From: Cristatella mucedo
Taxonomy: Eukaryota; Bryozoa; Phylactolaemata; Cristatellidae
Reading direction: 5' to 3'
Length of the DNA stretch: 64,000 bases
Assembly (NCBI GenBank): GCA_009760855.2
Contig: WPIO01000075.1
Location: 69,501-133,500, forward strand
Of this stretch, positions 25,619 through 40,140 are shown one piece after another (positions within the stretch are counted from its first letter, which is position 1; the number at the start of each line of letters is the position of its first letter). The translations under genes and the position numbers were made by a program. A model generated the notes under the pieces. The model made no database searches. It was not told the origin of the DNA and was given only the letters and a program-made list of their open reading frames with translations.

Positions 25619-25995
25619 TGTGGCTGCCTCTGCAGATGACATAAAGCAGCGAGCTGATCTGAAATCGCGCGATGTTGGACTGCGACCTGCTTGTAGGATT
25701 TGGCTCCACATAACCCACGGAAAAAGAAGGGATTCTGAGCCCCCTGGAGCTGTTGAGCCCTTGAGCAGGTGGTTGATGATGGTGTTGAAGATCTGCTTTC
25801 AGGCGTGAATCTTTGCATTCGCTCTTCACCGGAGACGAAACCCATAATCCTAGCATTGTGCATGCTACTCACTTGTGGCAACATCGCGGGCCTGGTAATT
25901 TCCCATGGACCAGTGGTTCGCAAGATAGCGATTTAGATAGTTCGGGTGACTTTGATGACGTGAGTCTCACTGACTGTTTGGTGGGTTATTTTTGA

Positions 25996-26945
25996 CTACA
26001 GCTTGCTGTTGTACATTTTCTAAGGCCCGAAAGGCGACGATACCGGGTATGAGATGGCAGCGGGATTTCAGATTTTCCTTTGATATGCATGAAGCATAAT
26101 GTTTGTCTCTTGCAGAAAGCTTCTAAGTTATTTTTCTTTCTTGCCTGACTACGTGTCTAGCCAAGGCGGTGATATGGGTTAGCCAAATCGTGATTGATTT
26201 GGTTGCAATAGCGTTTTTGTATTATGAATCAGGCGAACTTGTTTTTTAGCTGTCGGATTTGGCGTTTAAAAAGAAATTATCGTGGTGTTGATTTGAAAAG
26301 ATAATCTTTACGGTTATTGATTTGTTCAATGGGATTTGTGTGCACCAATTTGATTGCTATATGTGCGTTTCTTGCTTTGCCCGTCTTGATATGGTATGGT
26401 TGAGATCGAGCCAGGTTTTATCGGCTCGCGTATCTTTGTCTTTAGAAGGATTATGGAATCTTTGTTCTCCATTCTAAGATGATAAAGTCATGATTTTTGC
26501 CAAGCTATTGAGTGGCTCTTGTATTTTGGCCGAAATAGTGATAACGGCATTTATTATTTGACCTGTGCGAGATTAAGTTTTGATTTTAGCCATTTCGAGT
26601 GATTTGTAGATTTCTGTTTGCATTGCGTGATGCTTTGTTTATATGCGCTTTGGAAATTTTGTTACGGTCAAAATGAGCAATTTTCAATGTTAAAAAATGC
26701 ATATAATAAATGGAAAAACATGCCGCTCTGCTCAGTCTTGAGCATAAAAGCTACGAGATGTGTGCAGCTTGCACGAGTTTTGAGCCGAGCGACGGGCTCG
26801 CAGTGAACTCTTTGTGTTACTTGAGATGATTCTCATTGATCCCGTGTATCATTGAAACTGCTGCAAGAAGTGTGATTAAAGAAAATGCTTTAGTGGTTTG
26901 GTGCCTCTCTTCTCTTGGTTGGGAAATGATGCTGGCTATCGACCC
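25996..26945 (+). repeat. Possible 3' LTR of the gypsy remnant
   Basis: Directly after the pol frame comes about 950 bp of AT-rich non-coding DNA. It has a TATA-like GCATAAAAGC near 26741 and a polyadenylation-like GATTAAAGAAAATG near 26873. Position and content fit a 3' LTR, but no second LTR is present to define its ends, so this is inference. Confidence 0.35.
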
Positions 26946-28271
26946 TTTTGGGTCAGTTCCATGACTGTGACTTATACTAACTAATCACTCGCTGATCGCA
27001 GGTGCTCACTGGTCACAGGTGATATTTGTTCAGAGGTAACTTATTCGTAGGTTCAGAACAGGTTTAGAGGCCATGTCATTTAGTTGAGCATGTGGCCCTA
27101 GTGGAACTGCAAAAATCTTTGGCCAAGGCACGTTTTCTATGTAAGTACGATACTCGTGGCTCAGACGCACCGTCCGCCTTGATAATTGAAACGGTCGATA
27201 TCAATCATTGTTCCTCTTTTGCTGTGATGTAAGTTCGTCTTTCTGCCTTTTCTATGTCTTATTGTGTCTCTCGATCAATACGAGCATTCGTCACTTGCGC
27301 TCTATTGGGTTTCGATGCTGCCATGTGTTGCACCACAGGTACAACGAATCCCATTTTGGATTTCTCCGTTTTTGCCCGCACGGCTACCAGTCTGTCTTCT
27401 GGTTCTCTACTTTTCTTCTCTGCATGTGGCTGCAATAAGTCCTCTCTAGGTGCATGTCGAAGATGTGGCATGAGGAGCTGTGCAAGTGAAGGTGAAGGTG
27501 AAGGTGAACTTGACCGTTACTCTCAACCGCGGCTACGGTCGGCTGATGACGAGATTCGGACGGCAGGCTTCATGCAGGCTTCGAAGCGGCGACAGATCTC
27601 TAAACGTCTAGCGACGGACGGAGGCAAGATGGTGACAGAGAAATGACTGGGCCGCCCAACCCCCCCCCCCGTATTCCTAGCCCCCCCCCCCCGACCATCA
27701 CCAAAGACGAACCTGTGTGTATGCCCACACAGATATACGATGCAAGCATGCATTTATTTATTCATCCATGCTGCGCGTGCTATGCAGATTAAAATTAACG
27801 ATTGTGACATTGAAAATTCCTGGGATTTTCCAAAATAAGATGTCGTGCACGCCGTCCCAGAACGAGTCATTTGTGACCGAATCCCACGACACGCCTAGCT
27901 ACGTCGTCGGCAGAAACCACGGCACCAGGCCACCCTCTCGTCGTTTGCTACGCGATCTCACCTTTCTAGCTAGTTTGACCTCTTTCGCTCACCTAACCTC
28001 AGCGCACTGTCCGCCCACAAAATAGCAAAACACGGGCTTTCGCCTCACAGCACAGCGACATGTGCAGGAGCGATATATCGCGAGATATCGCCAGAGTCTC
28101 CCGGGTGAACTTGCGACTACGGAACGATTCATCTCGGATATTTGACGCGATGATCGCAGCATCCCGATACTTAAGGCGCTTTAGTTTATCTGAGATCGAA
28201 GGCTCGGCGTTTCAACTAGGTGCATGCGAGTAATGGTGGCGGCGGCGGTGGCAGCAGGTGAAGACTGAAAG

Positions 28272-28276
<5 letters not shown>
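26946..28276. other. No gene recognised
   Basis: Open frames at 27254-27646 and 27717-28025 have no recognisable domain. C tracts lie at about 27661-27692. A small GGTGAAGGTGAAGGTGAA run is at about 27488. I see no other structure. Confidence 0.4.

Positions 28277-28362
<86 letters not shown>
28277..28362 (+). repeat. (CT)n microsatellite
   Basis: About 85 bp of pure CT. Confidence 0.97.
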
Positions 28363-28365
<3 letters not shown>

Positions 28366-28747
28366 TGCAGCGTACTTGACCAGAGAGGCTGCCATAAACG
28401 TCCTGATGGACAGGAAGACCGATTCAAGCCAATGGATACTGCAGTCAGCTGCGAGTGAGCACGCACAGACACCAGTCTCCGGCACGCTTTACGCGCTAGA
28501 TTCGCATGCCATCAAGAGGCGCAATGGAGGTCGATCGGCGCTTCGATGCCGAGCGTTCGGCGCCGAAAAGTGCCCGGCGAGTCAAAGACGAGCGCCCAGA
28601 GCCTTCTAGATTATTATATTATTATATAATCCTTCTAATCCTTCGAGCCTTCTAGATTACTGCTCGCGCGCACTCGCATCGATGCTCAGGCCGTAAGAGC
28701 CCGCCGCGAGTCAATCTCGCTCACTCGATCGGAGCGCTCCTTCGACA

Positions 28748-28787
28748 GCGACTGCGCTTTGGCATGCGAGCGCCAAAGCGCAGTCGC
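28748..28787. repeat. 16-bp perfect inverted repeat, 8-nt loop
   Basis: Arms GCGACTGCGCTTTGGC (28748-28763) and its exact complement (28772-28787) flank ATGCGAGC. The hairpin lies about 130 bp upstream of the CpG-rich block. It could be a terminator-like or protein-binding dyad, or chance. Confidence 0.85.
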
Positions 28788-28899
28788 CGTCCTTTCTTGT
28801 CGCAGTCCTTTCTTGCCGGCTGCAAGCTGGAGCGATGGCCGCCAGGGCCTCATTCTAGTGCTATAAAGACGAGGTGGTCGAATCAGCCTTCTTGTCACT

Positions 28900-30130
28900 T
28901 TACTTTACGCGGCGCGGCGATGAGCTCGCGGCGAGCTATACAGTTTCGCCTGGTTCCAGGCAACACGACAGAGCGCGCGATCTCGGCCGCTCATCCCGCG
29001 GCGGCGGCGGGGGGATGGCTAAGCGGTTTTGCCCGGCACGCCCCTGCAGTGTCGGTCCTGGCGGCTGCGGCACCTCAAAGCTCGTGAGCCGGAGCGAAAG
29101 GATTCGGCGCGCGCCGGCGGGGCGGCGCTCCAGCGCGGCGGCGGCCCACTCTCGTCCTCGCGCATCGCTGCTCCGCGGCATCCGGCGTTATTGGCTGTAT
29201 TTCCTGCGTTGCCTTTCGAGTCGTGTTTACGCAGCCGACGGCGCGATTGTAGTCCGAAGCGCCGAACACAAGCAGTCCTATTGTACGCGCGGCGCTCATT
29301 GCCGCTCTCTCTCTCTCTCTCTCTCTCTCTCACTTTTTTCGGCACTGCTCCGCTAGCCGGTCGCGACTGGCGCGGGGGCGCAAAGCAGCCGTCCGTCTGT
29401 CGCCGTCGGCTCGCCGCCGTCGAGTGGCCGCCGCCCGAGCGCCGCTGCCCCGACGAGCGCGCTCTCCTTTGCGAGAGCGCCAGCCCGGCGGGTGAGTTTT
29501 TCGCGCGCGCGAGCGCGCACGCGCTTTGCCGCGCCCTGGCGGCCGCCGCCGCCCGCGCTCGGCAAGCGCGAAATGACGCCGCCGCCGCTCGTCGATCGCG
29601 CGAGCTGCGGCGGCGCCGCTGGCGCCGCCGCACACGGCCGCGCATCGTTCGCTCCGTTCGCGCGGCAGCAGCTCGAGAGCGGCCGCCGCGGCGCGATGGT
29701 CTCGAGCGCCGCCGCCGCCGCCACCGCGGCTCGGGGCGCGGCGGCGGGCGAGCGGCCGAGCCGCGGCGGAGGCGCGCGCGCGCGCGTCACCTTCGGGCCT
29801 TCGGGCGGGCGAGAGCGCTCGTCGCCTGGCGACGCCGTGGGCAAGCTGCGGAGGGAGGAGGCTTTCGACGGTGCGACCGACTGCAGCCGGCCGCGATCGC
29901 CTGGCGAGCCTGCATTGCTCCGCATCCGGCGTGCGTCGACGCGCTCGCTCGCGCAAGGCTGCGTCGCTGCATCGCTGAAGAGGCTGCCGCGGCTCGACTT
30001 CGTCGCAGCAGGCCAGCGCCGCGCGCCGAGCGCGCCGCGCGCCGCGCGCGCGGCGGCGACTGAGTCGGCGGGCGCGCCGAGAGAGCGAGCGCGGTGCACG
30101 CCGAGGCGCACGCCTAGGTTGATTCAGCTT
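28900..30130. other. CpG-rich block, open on both strands, no assigned protein
   Basis: Composition changes abruptly to GC-rich with dense CG dinucleotides (runs such as GCGCGCGAGCGCGCACGCGC near 29505). Long frames exist on both strands (for example 29029-30063 and 29492-30406 plus, 29353-30111 minus), but all encode Ala/Arg/Gly-rich sequence without a known domain, as expected of GC-rich DNA with few stop codons. A short (CT)n lies at 29304-29331. It may be a promoter-associated CpG island or a first exon; I cannot tell which strand. Confidence 0.5.
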
Positions 30131-30889
30131 TGCGATGGCCCGCTCGCCGACGAGCCATCGGCGGGCGGGCTCCTAGAGCGGCGGTACGGCGATATACGGC
30201 GGCGATATACGGCGCATGCGCCTCGTCTCGCTCATCTGCGCTCGCTGCTCCTCGATTTAAGAAACTGCAGCGTGCGGAATGGTCGGCGCTGTCGGACACG
30301 CCCTCTTAATTTAGTGGATCGAGTCGTCCAATGCGGTGCATTTCGGATTTGGTACCACGCCGAACCGCGCGATGCGGGCGTCGCGGCGGCTAGTGTTGCA
30401 TGGTAGGCGGCGCGCTAATGCGTCTCGCCTGGCAAAGTAGCTGACGCGGTACCCATCGCAACGGTCGAGGGTCCCGCACACCCTGCCGTTCGAGCTAAGA
30501 GTCCCCTTCGAATTTCTCCGCGACTTCGACCGATCGAAATGAAAGGGACCTACACTGCAGCCTCGCTTCCGGCTCGCTTCCGCACGCGTCTCTTCGGACC
30601 GCTGCGCGGCTTGCGCGCACGTACGACCGCGAGAAGCGAGCGCTGACCGAGGCGCATGGCGTCCTGTCCGAGCGGCGGTGGCGGCGGCGAAAACTGGGGT
30701 CCAATTACTCGAAAGAGCTACTGCAGCAGACGTTCGGTACGTCTCGGTTGCTTTCGTTACTTTCACCGAATCTTTTCCGTTCAGAAAAGTTTGTTTATTT
30801 CTCCGGCTCGTCGTCTATTCTTGTTAGCTGCAGGCACATTTTCAATTAGCCTTTGCATATTTTCGAGCGCACCTGGCCGTTCGCATTGA

Positions 30890-30975
30890 ATGCGGTCATG
30901 CTTTCTTTGCAGCATGTGTTAAGTGCCTAGAAAGAGATTAAGTTCCCTGAGGGCGCTAAAAAAATGTAACATTAT
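30890..30975 (+). mobile_element. LINE family 1 tail remnant
   Basis: It keeps GCGGTCATGCTTTCTTTGCA, GTGCCTAGAAAGAGATTAAG and TTCCCTGAGGGCGCTA, then an AT-rich tail. Confidence 0.65.
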
Positions 30976-31799
30976 TTTTTATTACTTATAGCATAATATC
31001 GACGACTTGCTCGCACTAAATCTAGCAGTTGCGTGTGAGAACTTTTGAAGATTTCGCGTGCTATGATTGGCGGATGCATTGAGCTTGGTTAGAACGCACG
31101 CCGTCGGCCAGTTTCCACTGCCTCTAAAGCCACGTATAAATTCACCAAGAGAATCCGTAAACCGGTACATCCGTAGCTTGGTACATACGTAAACGGTCTT
31201 AATGTGCTCTCCGTCACGCGACTCATTTTTGTGATCCGTGGCGTCAACCGGCGCCGTAGCGTGGCCACGCTCGGCATTTTAGCACGTCGAGTCACTGCAT
31301 TCATGAGGGATTAATAGCGCAAAATTGCGGCGACATCCCGACCGCAGGGACTTTAGTTGAGAGAGGCACTGAAGAAGGTGAATGAGTCGTAGACCGAGCG
31401 TCGCGACGTCAGCGACGACGTAGCAATGCGGTGCGCCGCGAAGTGGCACCACTCGCAGAAACCTTTTCGAAGACTTCCGGTGCGATTTTGAAAGCTCGCG
31501 AAGGAAGTCGTCGGAAATGTGCCACATCGACGCCGCCATGTGTCAAGCATTAGCCGCGATGCGAACTAAACTGTTCTGCCATCGGAGCGGCGGTACACGC
31601 TAGTCTTAAACGCTCGCTACGAGGCTCGCCCGTCTTCTAGACGTTTTATTAGTGATATCGAAGATCTAAAGAGAGCGCAAGTGTAGGAGCAAGAAATAAC
31701 CAGAGCAGCAGAGGAGCGAGCGGGCAAGAAAGAGCTGAGTTAAAGGGGGAGCGAGAGAGCGAGCGAGAATCGACTGCCTCCTGCCCGAACAAAGTGCAT

Positions 31800-31862
31800 C
31801 TGAAACTAGAAAGAGATTTAGTTCTCTCGGAGCGCTTTACAAATGTATTATTATTATTATTC
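31800..31862 (+). mobile_element. LINE family 1 / SINE tail remnant
   Basis: It keeps AGAAAGAGATTTAGTTCTCT and CGGAGCGCTTTACAAATG, then (ATT)4. Only about 60 bp survive. Confidence 0.6.
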
Positions 31863-31941
31863 AGGTTGAGGACATGACCCGCGCGCACCGCGGCCAAAAG
31901 TGTGCTGGCGTGCACGCAGGTGACTCGACAGCGTCAGCGTT

Positions 31942-31982
31942 GAGAGAGAGAGACAAAGAGAGAGACAGAGAGAAAGAGAGAG

Positions 31983-32055
<73 letters not shown>

Positions 32056-32068
32056 GACAGAGACACAC

Positions 32069-32157
<89 letters not shown>

Positions 32158-32278
32158 CACAGACACAGACAGAGACAGAGACAGAGACAGAGACAGAGAG
32201 ACACACACACACACAGTGAGAGAGAGAGAGACAAAGAGGGAGACAGAGAGAGAGACACAGAGAGAGAGAGAGAGAGGG
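31942..32278 (+). repeat. (GA)n microsatellite upstream of ankyrin gene A
   Basis: About 335 bp of GA with ACAGAGAC-type interruptions and a (CA)6 near 32205. It ends about 130 bp before the start codon of the ankyrin gene at 32407. It is the only long array here that reads GA rather than CT on the plus strand. Confidence 0.96.
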
Positions 32279-32406
32279 GACGTTCGTCGGATAGACGCCG
32301 CCGTGCGCCACCTGCGGCAAAGCGACGCGCTCATTGTACTCGCTGTGCCTGCGCGTTGTAGCACCTGCTGCCCCGTCTCTCGGCGACTGCCGATGAAGTG
32401 ACGGCG

Positions 32407-35450
<3,044 letters not shown>

Positions 35451-35639
35451 GCTGCCGCGCCGGACCTCAGATGCGCAGATTCGCCACGTTTAACGACACA
35501 TTACTACGCCGCAGTGCAGTGCATTTTTCGAAAGAGCTAGCTCGCGTGCTAGGCGGCTCAGCGCTACATTGCGGAGCCCGGTTTTTTTCGTGTATACGAA
35601 TCGCCAGTGCATGCCGAATGCAGAATGCAAATCCTAAAA

Positions 35640-37145
35640 TGGCTGCGCCGAGTCGTAAGATATTGAGCAACTACCGCCCAGTCTTCATTCTACCTATCCT
35701 ATCAAAGACACTGAAACGAGTCGTGGCAGACCAGCTGAACTCATATATTGAAACTTCAAACCTTGCTAGTAAGCTCCAGTCTGGCTTTAGAGCTAATCAC
35801 TGTGTGAAAGTCAGCATTGCTTCGGGTGTGCAACAACCTACTTAAAAATGCAGACATTAGTAGAGTATCTCTGCTTGATTTGCTCGATCTTTCGGCAGCT
35901 TTTGATACCATCGATCGCCAAGTTCTTCTAGAGCGCATCTCATCTCGCCTGGGCATAACTGGCACTGCATTGCAGTGCCAGTTCAGGTCCTATCTCAGTG
36001 AGAGACTCCAGAGTATCGACGTGAATGGACAAAGATCATCCGAGGAACCTCAATCTAGGCACTTCTATGCGAACGAAACTCAGTTGTACCTTTGCTTTGA
36101 TCCCTTCCAGCCCTTCAGCAGGTCAAATTCTCTCAACTCACTTGCTGCATGTATCGATGACATCCGCACATGGATGGCAGCAAATTTTCTTAAATTAAAC
36201 CAACTTACTAGATAAGGGCAAACCAAGTGTGACTCAGATATTGGAAAGGCTGACGCTCAAAATTGGCTCTGCCAGCATATCTCCTGTTGAATTTGTACGA
36301 ATCTAGAATGCATGTTCCAAAGTGACCTTTCTTTAGACAACCACATCAGCTCCACAATCAAGTCTGCCAACTTTCAGTTACATAACATTGCTCAAATTCT
36401 TGCTTGTTTAAACAGGGATATCACATCTAAGTTGGTCCATGCATTAGCGGCATCCCGTTGTGACTTCTGTAACTCACTGCTTGCTGGTCTACTGGCCTGT
36501 GCAATCAGGCATTTACAGCTGGTGCAAAACTCTTAAGCTAAGCTTGTCTGTCATGCACGTCGCAGTAGCCACATCATACCACTTCTCGCCGACCTGCACT
36601 GGCTTCCAGTAAAGCAACGCATCGACTTCAAGATTGTGTCGCTCACTTTAGGTTTCTTCATTCTTTGGCTCCACCCTACCTATCAGATCTACTCCCCCAC
36701 CTGGCTAAACATCGTAGCACCCGCTTTTGGGGAATTTAAGTGTTTATCTATACCTCGTACAAACCTCAAATCCTTTGGAGACAGTGCCTTTAGTTCGTAT
36801 GTTCCCAAAGCCTGGAACTCACTCCCGACTTCCGTCACGACATCTTCTGATTTGACCACATCTAAAAAAGAAATTAAAAACGCACCTATTTATCACAGCA
36901 GTTAGTGGGTACCTGTGGTTCGTCATTTATGTGCTTATGTGTGCTGACACTGTGCATGCTGCCACTAACCACGCTTGCATGCTGACCCCGTGCATGTCAC
37001 CCTTAACCATGCTATTCTTGTTGTTTATCAAGCATGACACCACTCACCATTCGATCGTGTTTCCCCTGCAGCAAATCTAGAGCGATTAGAAAGAGATTGA
37101 GTTCTCTGAGGAGGCTTTGTCAAGTGTAACATTATTATTTCTGTT
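35640..37145 (+). mobile_element. LINE family 1, long decayed copy
   Basis: RT motifs in order: NYRPVFILPILSKTLKRVVA near 35671, SGFRANHC, LLDLLDLSAAFDTIDRQVLL near 35874, SSRLGITGTALQ, a damaged YADD box (FYANETQLYLCFDPF) near 36063, LDNHISSTIKSANFQLHNIA near 36337, LLADLHWLPVKQR near 36585 and KAWNSLPTSVTTS near 36810, followed by the 3' tail to about 37145. The PQGSVLG region before the YADD box is missing. Stops and frameshifts are present. Confidence 0.88.
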
Positions 37146-37779
37146 ATTATTGTAAGCATGCATGGCACCTTAACGTAGGTGCTTGCTATTCGGGCGACGA
37201 AGAGCGGAACCACCTGAGACGGATTACCAACCATCGTGGTACCACTCGAAAAGATCACTCGGTGCTTCCTATCACTTACGTACTCCTGCGCCCGGTGCCC
37301 TGTAGCCATTACGATATCGCTCTAGGCCACCAGGGATGCCGCCGTTGCTAATATCTCCCGTTAAGCCGACCATTGACAGCGAGTCTACTGGTTTCTGTAA
37401 GCAATCGGGTTTATGTAATAGTGGCGGACCGCTGACAGAGACGGAGTGTGTCCGCGTAACCCCTTTTGTTGTGGTCCAATAGGAACGCCGTGCAGTATTC
37501 TAAACTACATGTAAATTGGCTGTGAGCTACCGTTGTCAGCTTCTTCCAAGGGGTCAGGGAAGGTCGGCGTCGTCACCCACCGTAACTGGCATTGCTTGCG
37601 GCTTGCCGTTGGCTTGGTTAGCGATCATGCACTCGCTAGAGGTCTCATTGCTACATTTTGTTGTAGTGAGCATATAACCTTGACATAGCCCATTACATTT
37701 AGCTGTCTAGCAGCGTTTACAAACCTAGGTAGATGAGTTTGAACGATTTTTTATCGTAGGTCCTACAACCTTTTCTTTG

Positions 37780-39360
37780 TAATAATAATAATAATAATGC
37801 ACTTGATAAAGCGCCCTCAGATAACTTAATCTCTCTCTAGGCGCTTTACATTTGCTGCAAAGGGAAATGCAATTGAATGGTGAGTAAAATCATGCTTGAA
37901 AAACAAACCAAATGAGTAACATGGTTTGGGGTGACATGCACAGGGTCAGCATGCAAATGTGGTTAGTGGCAGCATGCACAGTGTCAGCAAGCATAAGCAC
38001 ATCAAGGACGAATCACAGGGACTCACTAATTGCTGTCCTAAATAGGTGTTTTTAAATTCTTTTTAAATGTGGTCAGGTCAGGGGATGTTCTGACGCAGGT
38101 CGGGAGGGAGTTCTAGGCTTTGGGAGCATACGAAATAAATGCACGGTCTCCAAAGGATTTGAGGTTTGTATGGGTATTTGTAGACTGTTGGATTCCGAAA
38201 AGTGGGTGGTACGATGCTTGGCTTGATGGGGGAGTATATCTGAGAGATAGCCTGGAGCCAAAGAATGAAGTGACCTAAAAGTGAGCGACAAAGCCTTGAA
38301 GTCAATCCGTTGCTTGACTGGTAGCCAGTGCAGGTCGGCGAGAAGTGGATTAATGTGGCAACTGTGACGCTCACGACAGACAAGCCTAGCTGCAGAGTTT
38401 GGCACCAGCTGCAATCGCCTGATCGCACATGCTGGTAGGCAAGTAAGCAGTGAGTTGCAGAAGTCGAGACGAGATGTCACGAATGCATGGACCAACTTAG
38501 ATGTGGTATCCTTATCTAAACAAGCCCGAATTTGAGCAATGTTATGAAGCTGAAAATAGGCAGATTTGACTGTGGAGCTGATATGGTCGTCTAACAAGAG
38601 GTCGCTTTGGAATATGACACCTAGATTTCGAGCTGATGTAACTGGAGATATGCTGGCAGAGCCAATTTTGAGCGTCAGCCTTTCCAATTTCTGAATCACA
38701 CTGGGTTTGCCCATAACTAATAAGTTAGTTTTGTCATCGTTTAGTTTTAGAAAGTTTGCTGCCATCCATGCGCGGATGTCATCAATACATGCAGCAAGTG
38801 AGTTGAGAGACTTTGAGGTGCTCGAAGGCTAGGAGGGATCAAAGCAAAGGTTCAAGTGAGTGTCATCCGCATAGAAGTGAAAGCCTAGATTGTGCTGGGC
38901 AATCACATCAGCAAGAGGGAGAGTATTAACCGTGAAAAGAACCAGACCTAGCACAGAGCCCTGAGGTAACCCATATTTCAGAGGTACCTCAGATGATCTT
39001 TGTCCATTCACGTCAATACTCTGGAGTCTCCCACTGAGATAGGACCTGAACTGGTACTGCAGAGCAGTGCCGGTGATGCCCAGGCGAGATGAGAGGCGCT
39101 CTAGAAGAACTTAGTGATCGATGGTATCAAAAGCTGCCAAAAGATCGAGCAAAACAAGCAGAGACACTCTACCCATGTCTGCATTCCTGAGTAGGTCGTT
39201 GTATACCCTTAGCAGTGCTGACTCTGTGGAGTGATTAGCTCTAAAGCCAGACTGGAACTTACTAGCAAGGTGTGAGCTTTCGATATTTGAGTTCAGCTGG
39301 TCCGCCACGACCCGTTCCAGTGTCTTTGATAGGATAGCATATTGCACCCTGGAGTCGCCA
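37780..39360 (-). mobile_element. LINE family 1, best preserved RT copy
   Basis: On the minus strand from about 39350: ILSKTLERVVADQLNS, FQSGFRANHSTESALLRVYN, VLLDLLAAFDTIDH (motif A, followed by a stop at 39111), [14 protein letters not shown], the catalytic FYADDTHLNLCFDPS (stop at 38829), then a continuous 230-codon frame at 38765-38073 with LKLNDDKTNLLV, LLLDDHISSTVKSAYF, HAFVTSRLDFCNSLL and LLADLHWLPVKQRIDFK. The 3' tail with hairpin and (ATT)n ends at 37780. The family is of the Jockey/CR1-L2 type by these motifs. The copy is 5'-truncated, and few disabling changes suggest relative youth. Confidence 0.92.
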
Positions 39361-39764
39361 CCAAGGTATAGATTATTATTTTTTGACGACCGCTCATTTG
39401 TATTCATGCCGACGTCGTCTCGTAGGGTTTCGCGAAACGTCGCTGCAGACGCTACGGATGTAGTACTACTTCGTCTCGCTGGCGGCAAGTGCTGCCCTCT
39501 TGATGGCTGAACCCCGCGCCGCCTTGCCATCCGTGCCGATTGCCGACTCCACTGCGTCGAAGTGCCGGGATAATAAAACGAGCATCGATTTTCAGTTTCT
39601 TACAATGCGCTGCTTACGTAGCGTGACCAGTTTGTTTACTTATGCAACGCACGATGTCTAAACGCTGAACACAACAAATCCAAATGTGAACAAAACTCTC
39701 GCCGCGAAGACGACAAACGACAACAAACGACAAACGCCGCCTATAACAAGCCAAGCACAGGCTG

Positions 39765-39855
39765 CGACGATGCCCCTGGGACTTGGCCCAAGAGGTAAGA
39801 TGCTCGCTTTTCAAGACCCGGATCTTGAGTTCGAGTCCTCCAGTGGGCGATCCTT
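39765..39855 (+). mobile_element. tRNA-like SINE head
   Basis: It has an A-box-like TTGGCCCAAGAGGTAAGATG and a B box GAGTTCGAGTCC about 45 bp apart, with partial complementarity between GCCCCTGG and CCAGTGGGC at the ends. The anticodon arm does not fold cleanly. It shares GCTCGCTTTT with the SINE heads at 41690. It is more likely a tRNA-derived remnant than a tRNA gene. Confidence 0.5.
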
Positions 39856-39959
39856 TATTACCAACTGTAAGCGGTGGCGACAGCCGCTCTTCTGCAGATA
39901 CGATCAACCCACAGCCCGCGGACTGGCTTTGCTGATTCACAGTAGTTCCGCTACGGAAG

Positions 39960-40140
39960 ACAACGCTGCGCCATCTTGCCGCTTGACAGAAGTGCGGCCT
40001 CTTGTCACGTGACGCGAGCGCGCCATCTAGCGGCGTGACGGACTTTCTCGCTTTAATTACTGGATATAAAAAAGAGGCCCTTAAATCAGCTAGCCTTGCA
40101 TCTTTGCCACCTTCTTACATGTCGTCAATTCCTGGTAAGT
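39960..40140 (+). promoter_or_regulatory. Promoter-like cluster with TATA box
   Basis: In order there is a YY1-like site (CAAGATGGCGC on the minus strand, 39968-39978), a palindromic E-box GTCACGTGAC (40004-40013), a CTCF-core-like CCGCTAGATGGCGC on the minus strand (40020-40033), TATAAAAAA (40065-40073) and a possible start near 40095. An ATG at 40119 opens a 16-nt frame that ends at a consensus donor CCTG|GTAAGT. This looks like a first exon with a minute coding part, but no downstream exon was recognised. An LTR promoter is the main alternative. Confidence 0.4.

Larger units (their letters stand above)
24415..25995 (+). pseudogene. Ty3/gypsy-type pol (integrase) remnant, nested by two LINE tails
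   Basis: Integrase of an LTR retrotransposon is recognisable in several frames. The zinc-finger end gives KKTLSHLRQRFY then a stop near 24454-24500. The catalytic core has Asp at 24606-24608 in VAVDIAGPLTATTSRNKYI and Asp at 24783-24785 in FHSDQGSNFE. The third acidic residue is Gly (24889-24891) in SDGTVGRYNRTL. LPPLLTAYRS follows near 24955, EAPARMMLGRKLR near 25315 after the first LINE insertion, KQRADLKSRDVGLRP near 25646, and a C-terminal LWQHRGPGNFPW near 25876. Frameshifts, stops and the two insertions show that it is dead. No gag, protease or 5' LTR was seen. Confidence 0.88.

Noticed and set aside
29029-30406. Frames of up to 344 codons in the CpG-rich block
   Set aside because: Open on both strands in several frames, low complexity, partly spanning a CT array, and no recognisable domain. 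Kept only as a CpG block.
39765-39855. Possible tRNA gene
   Set aside because: Internal boxes are present but the anticodon arm and acceptor stem do not fold cleanly. It resembles the head of the local SINE family.
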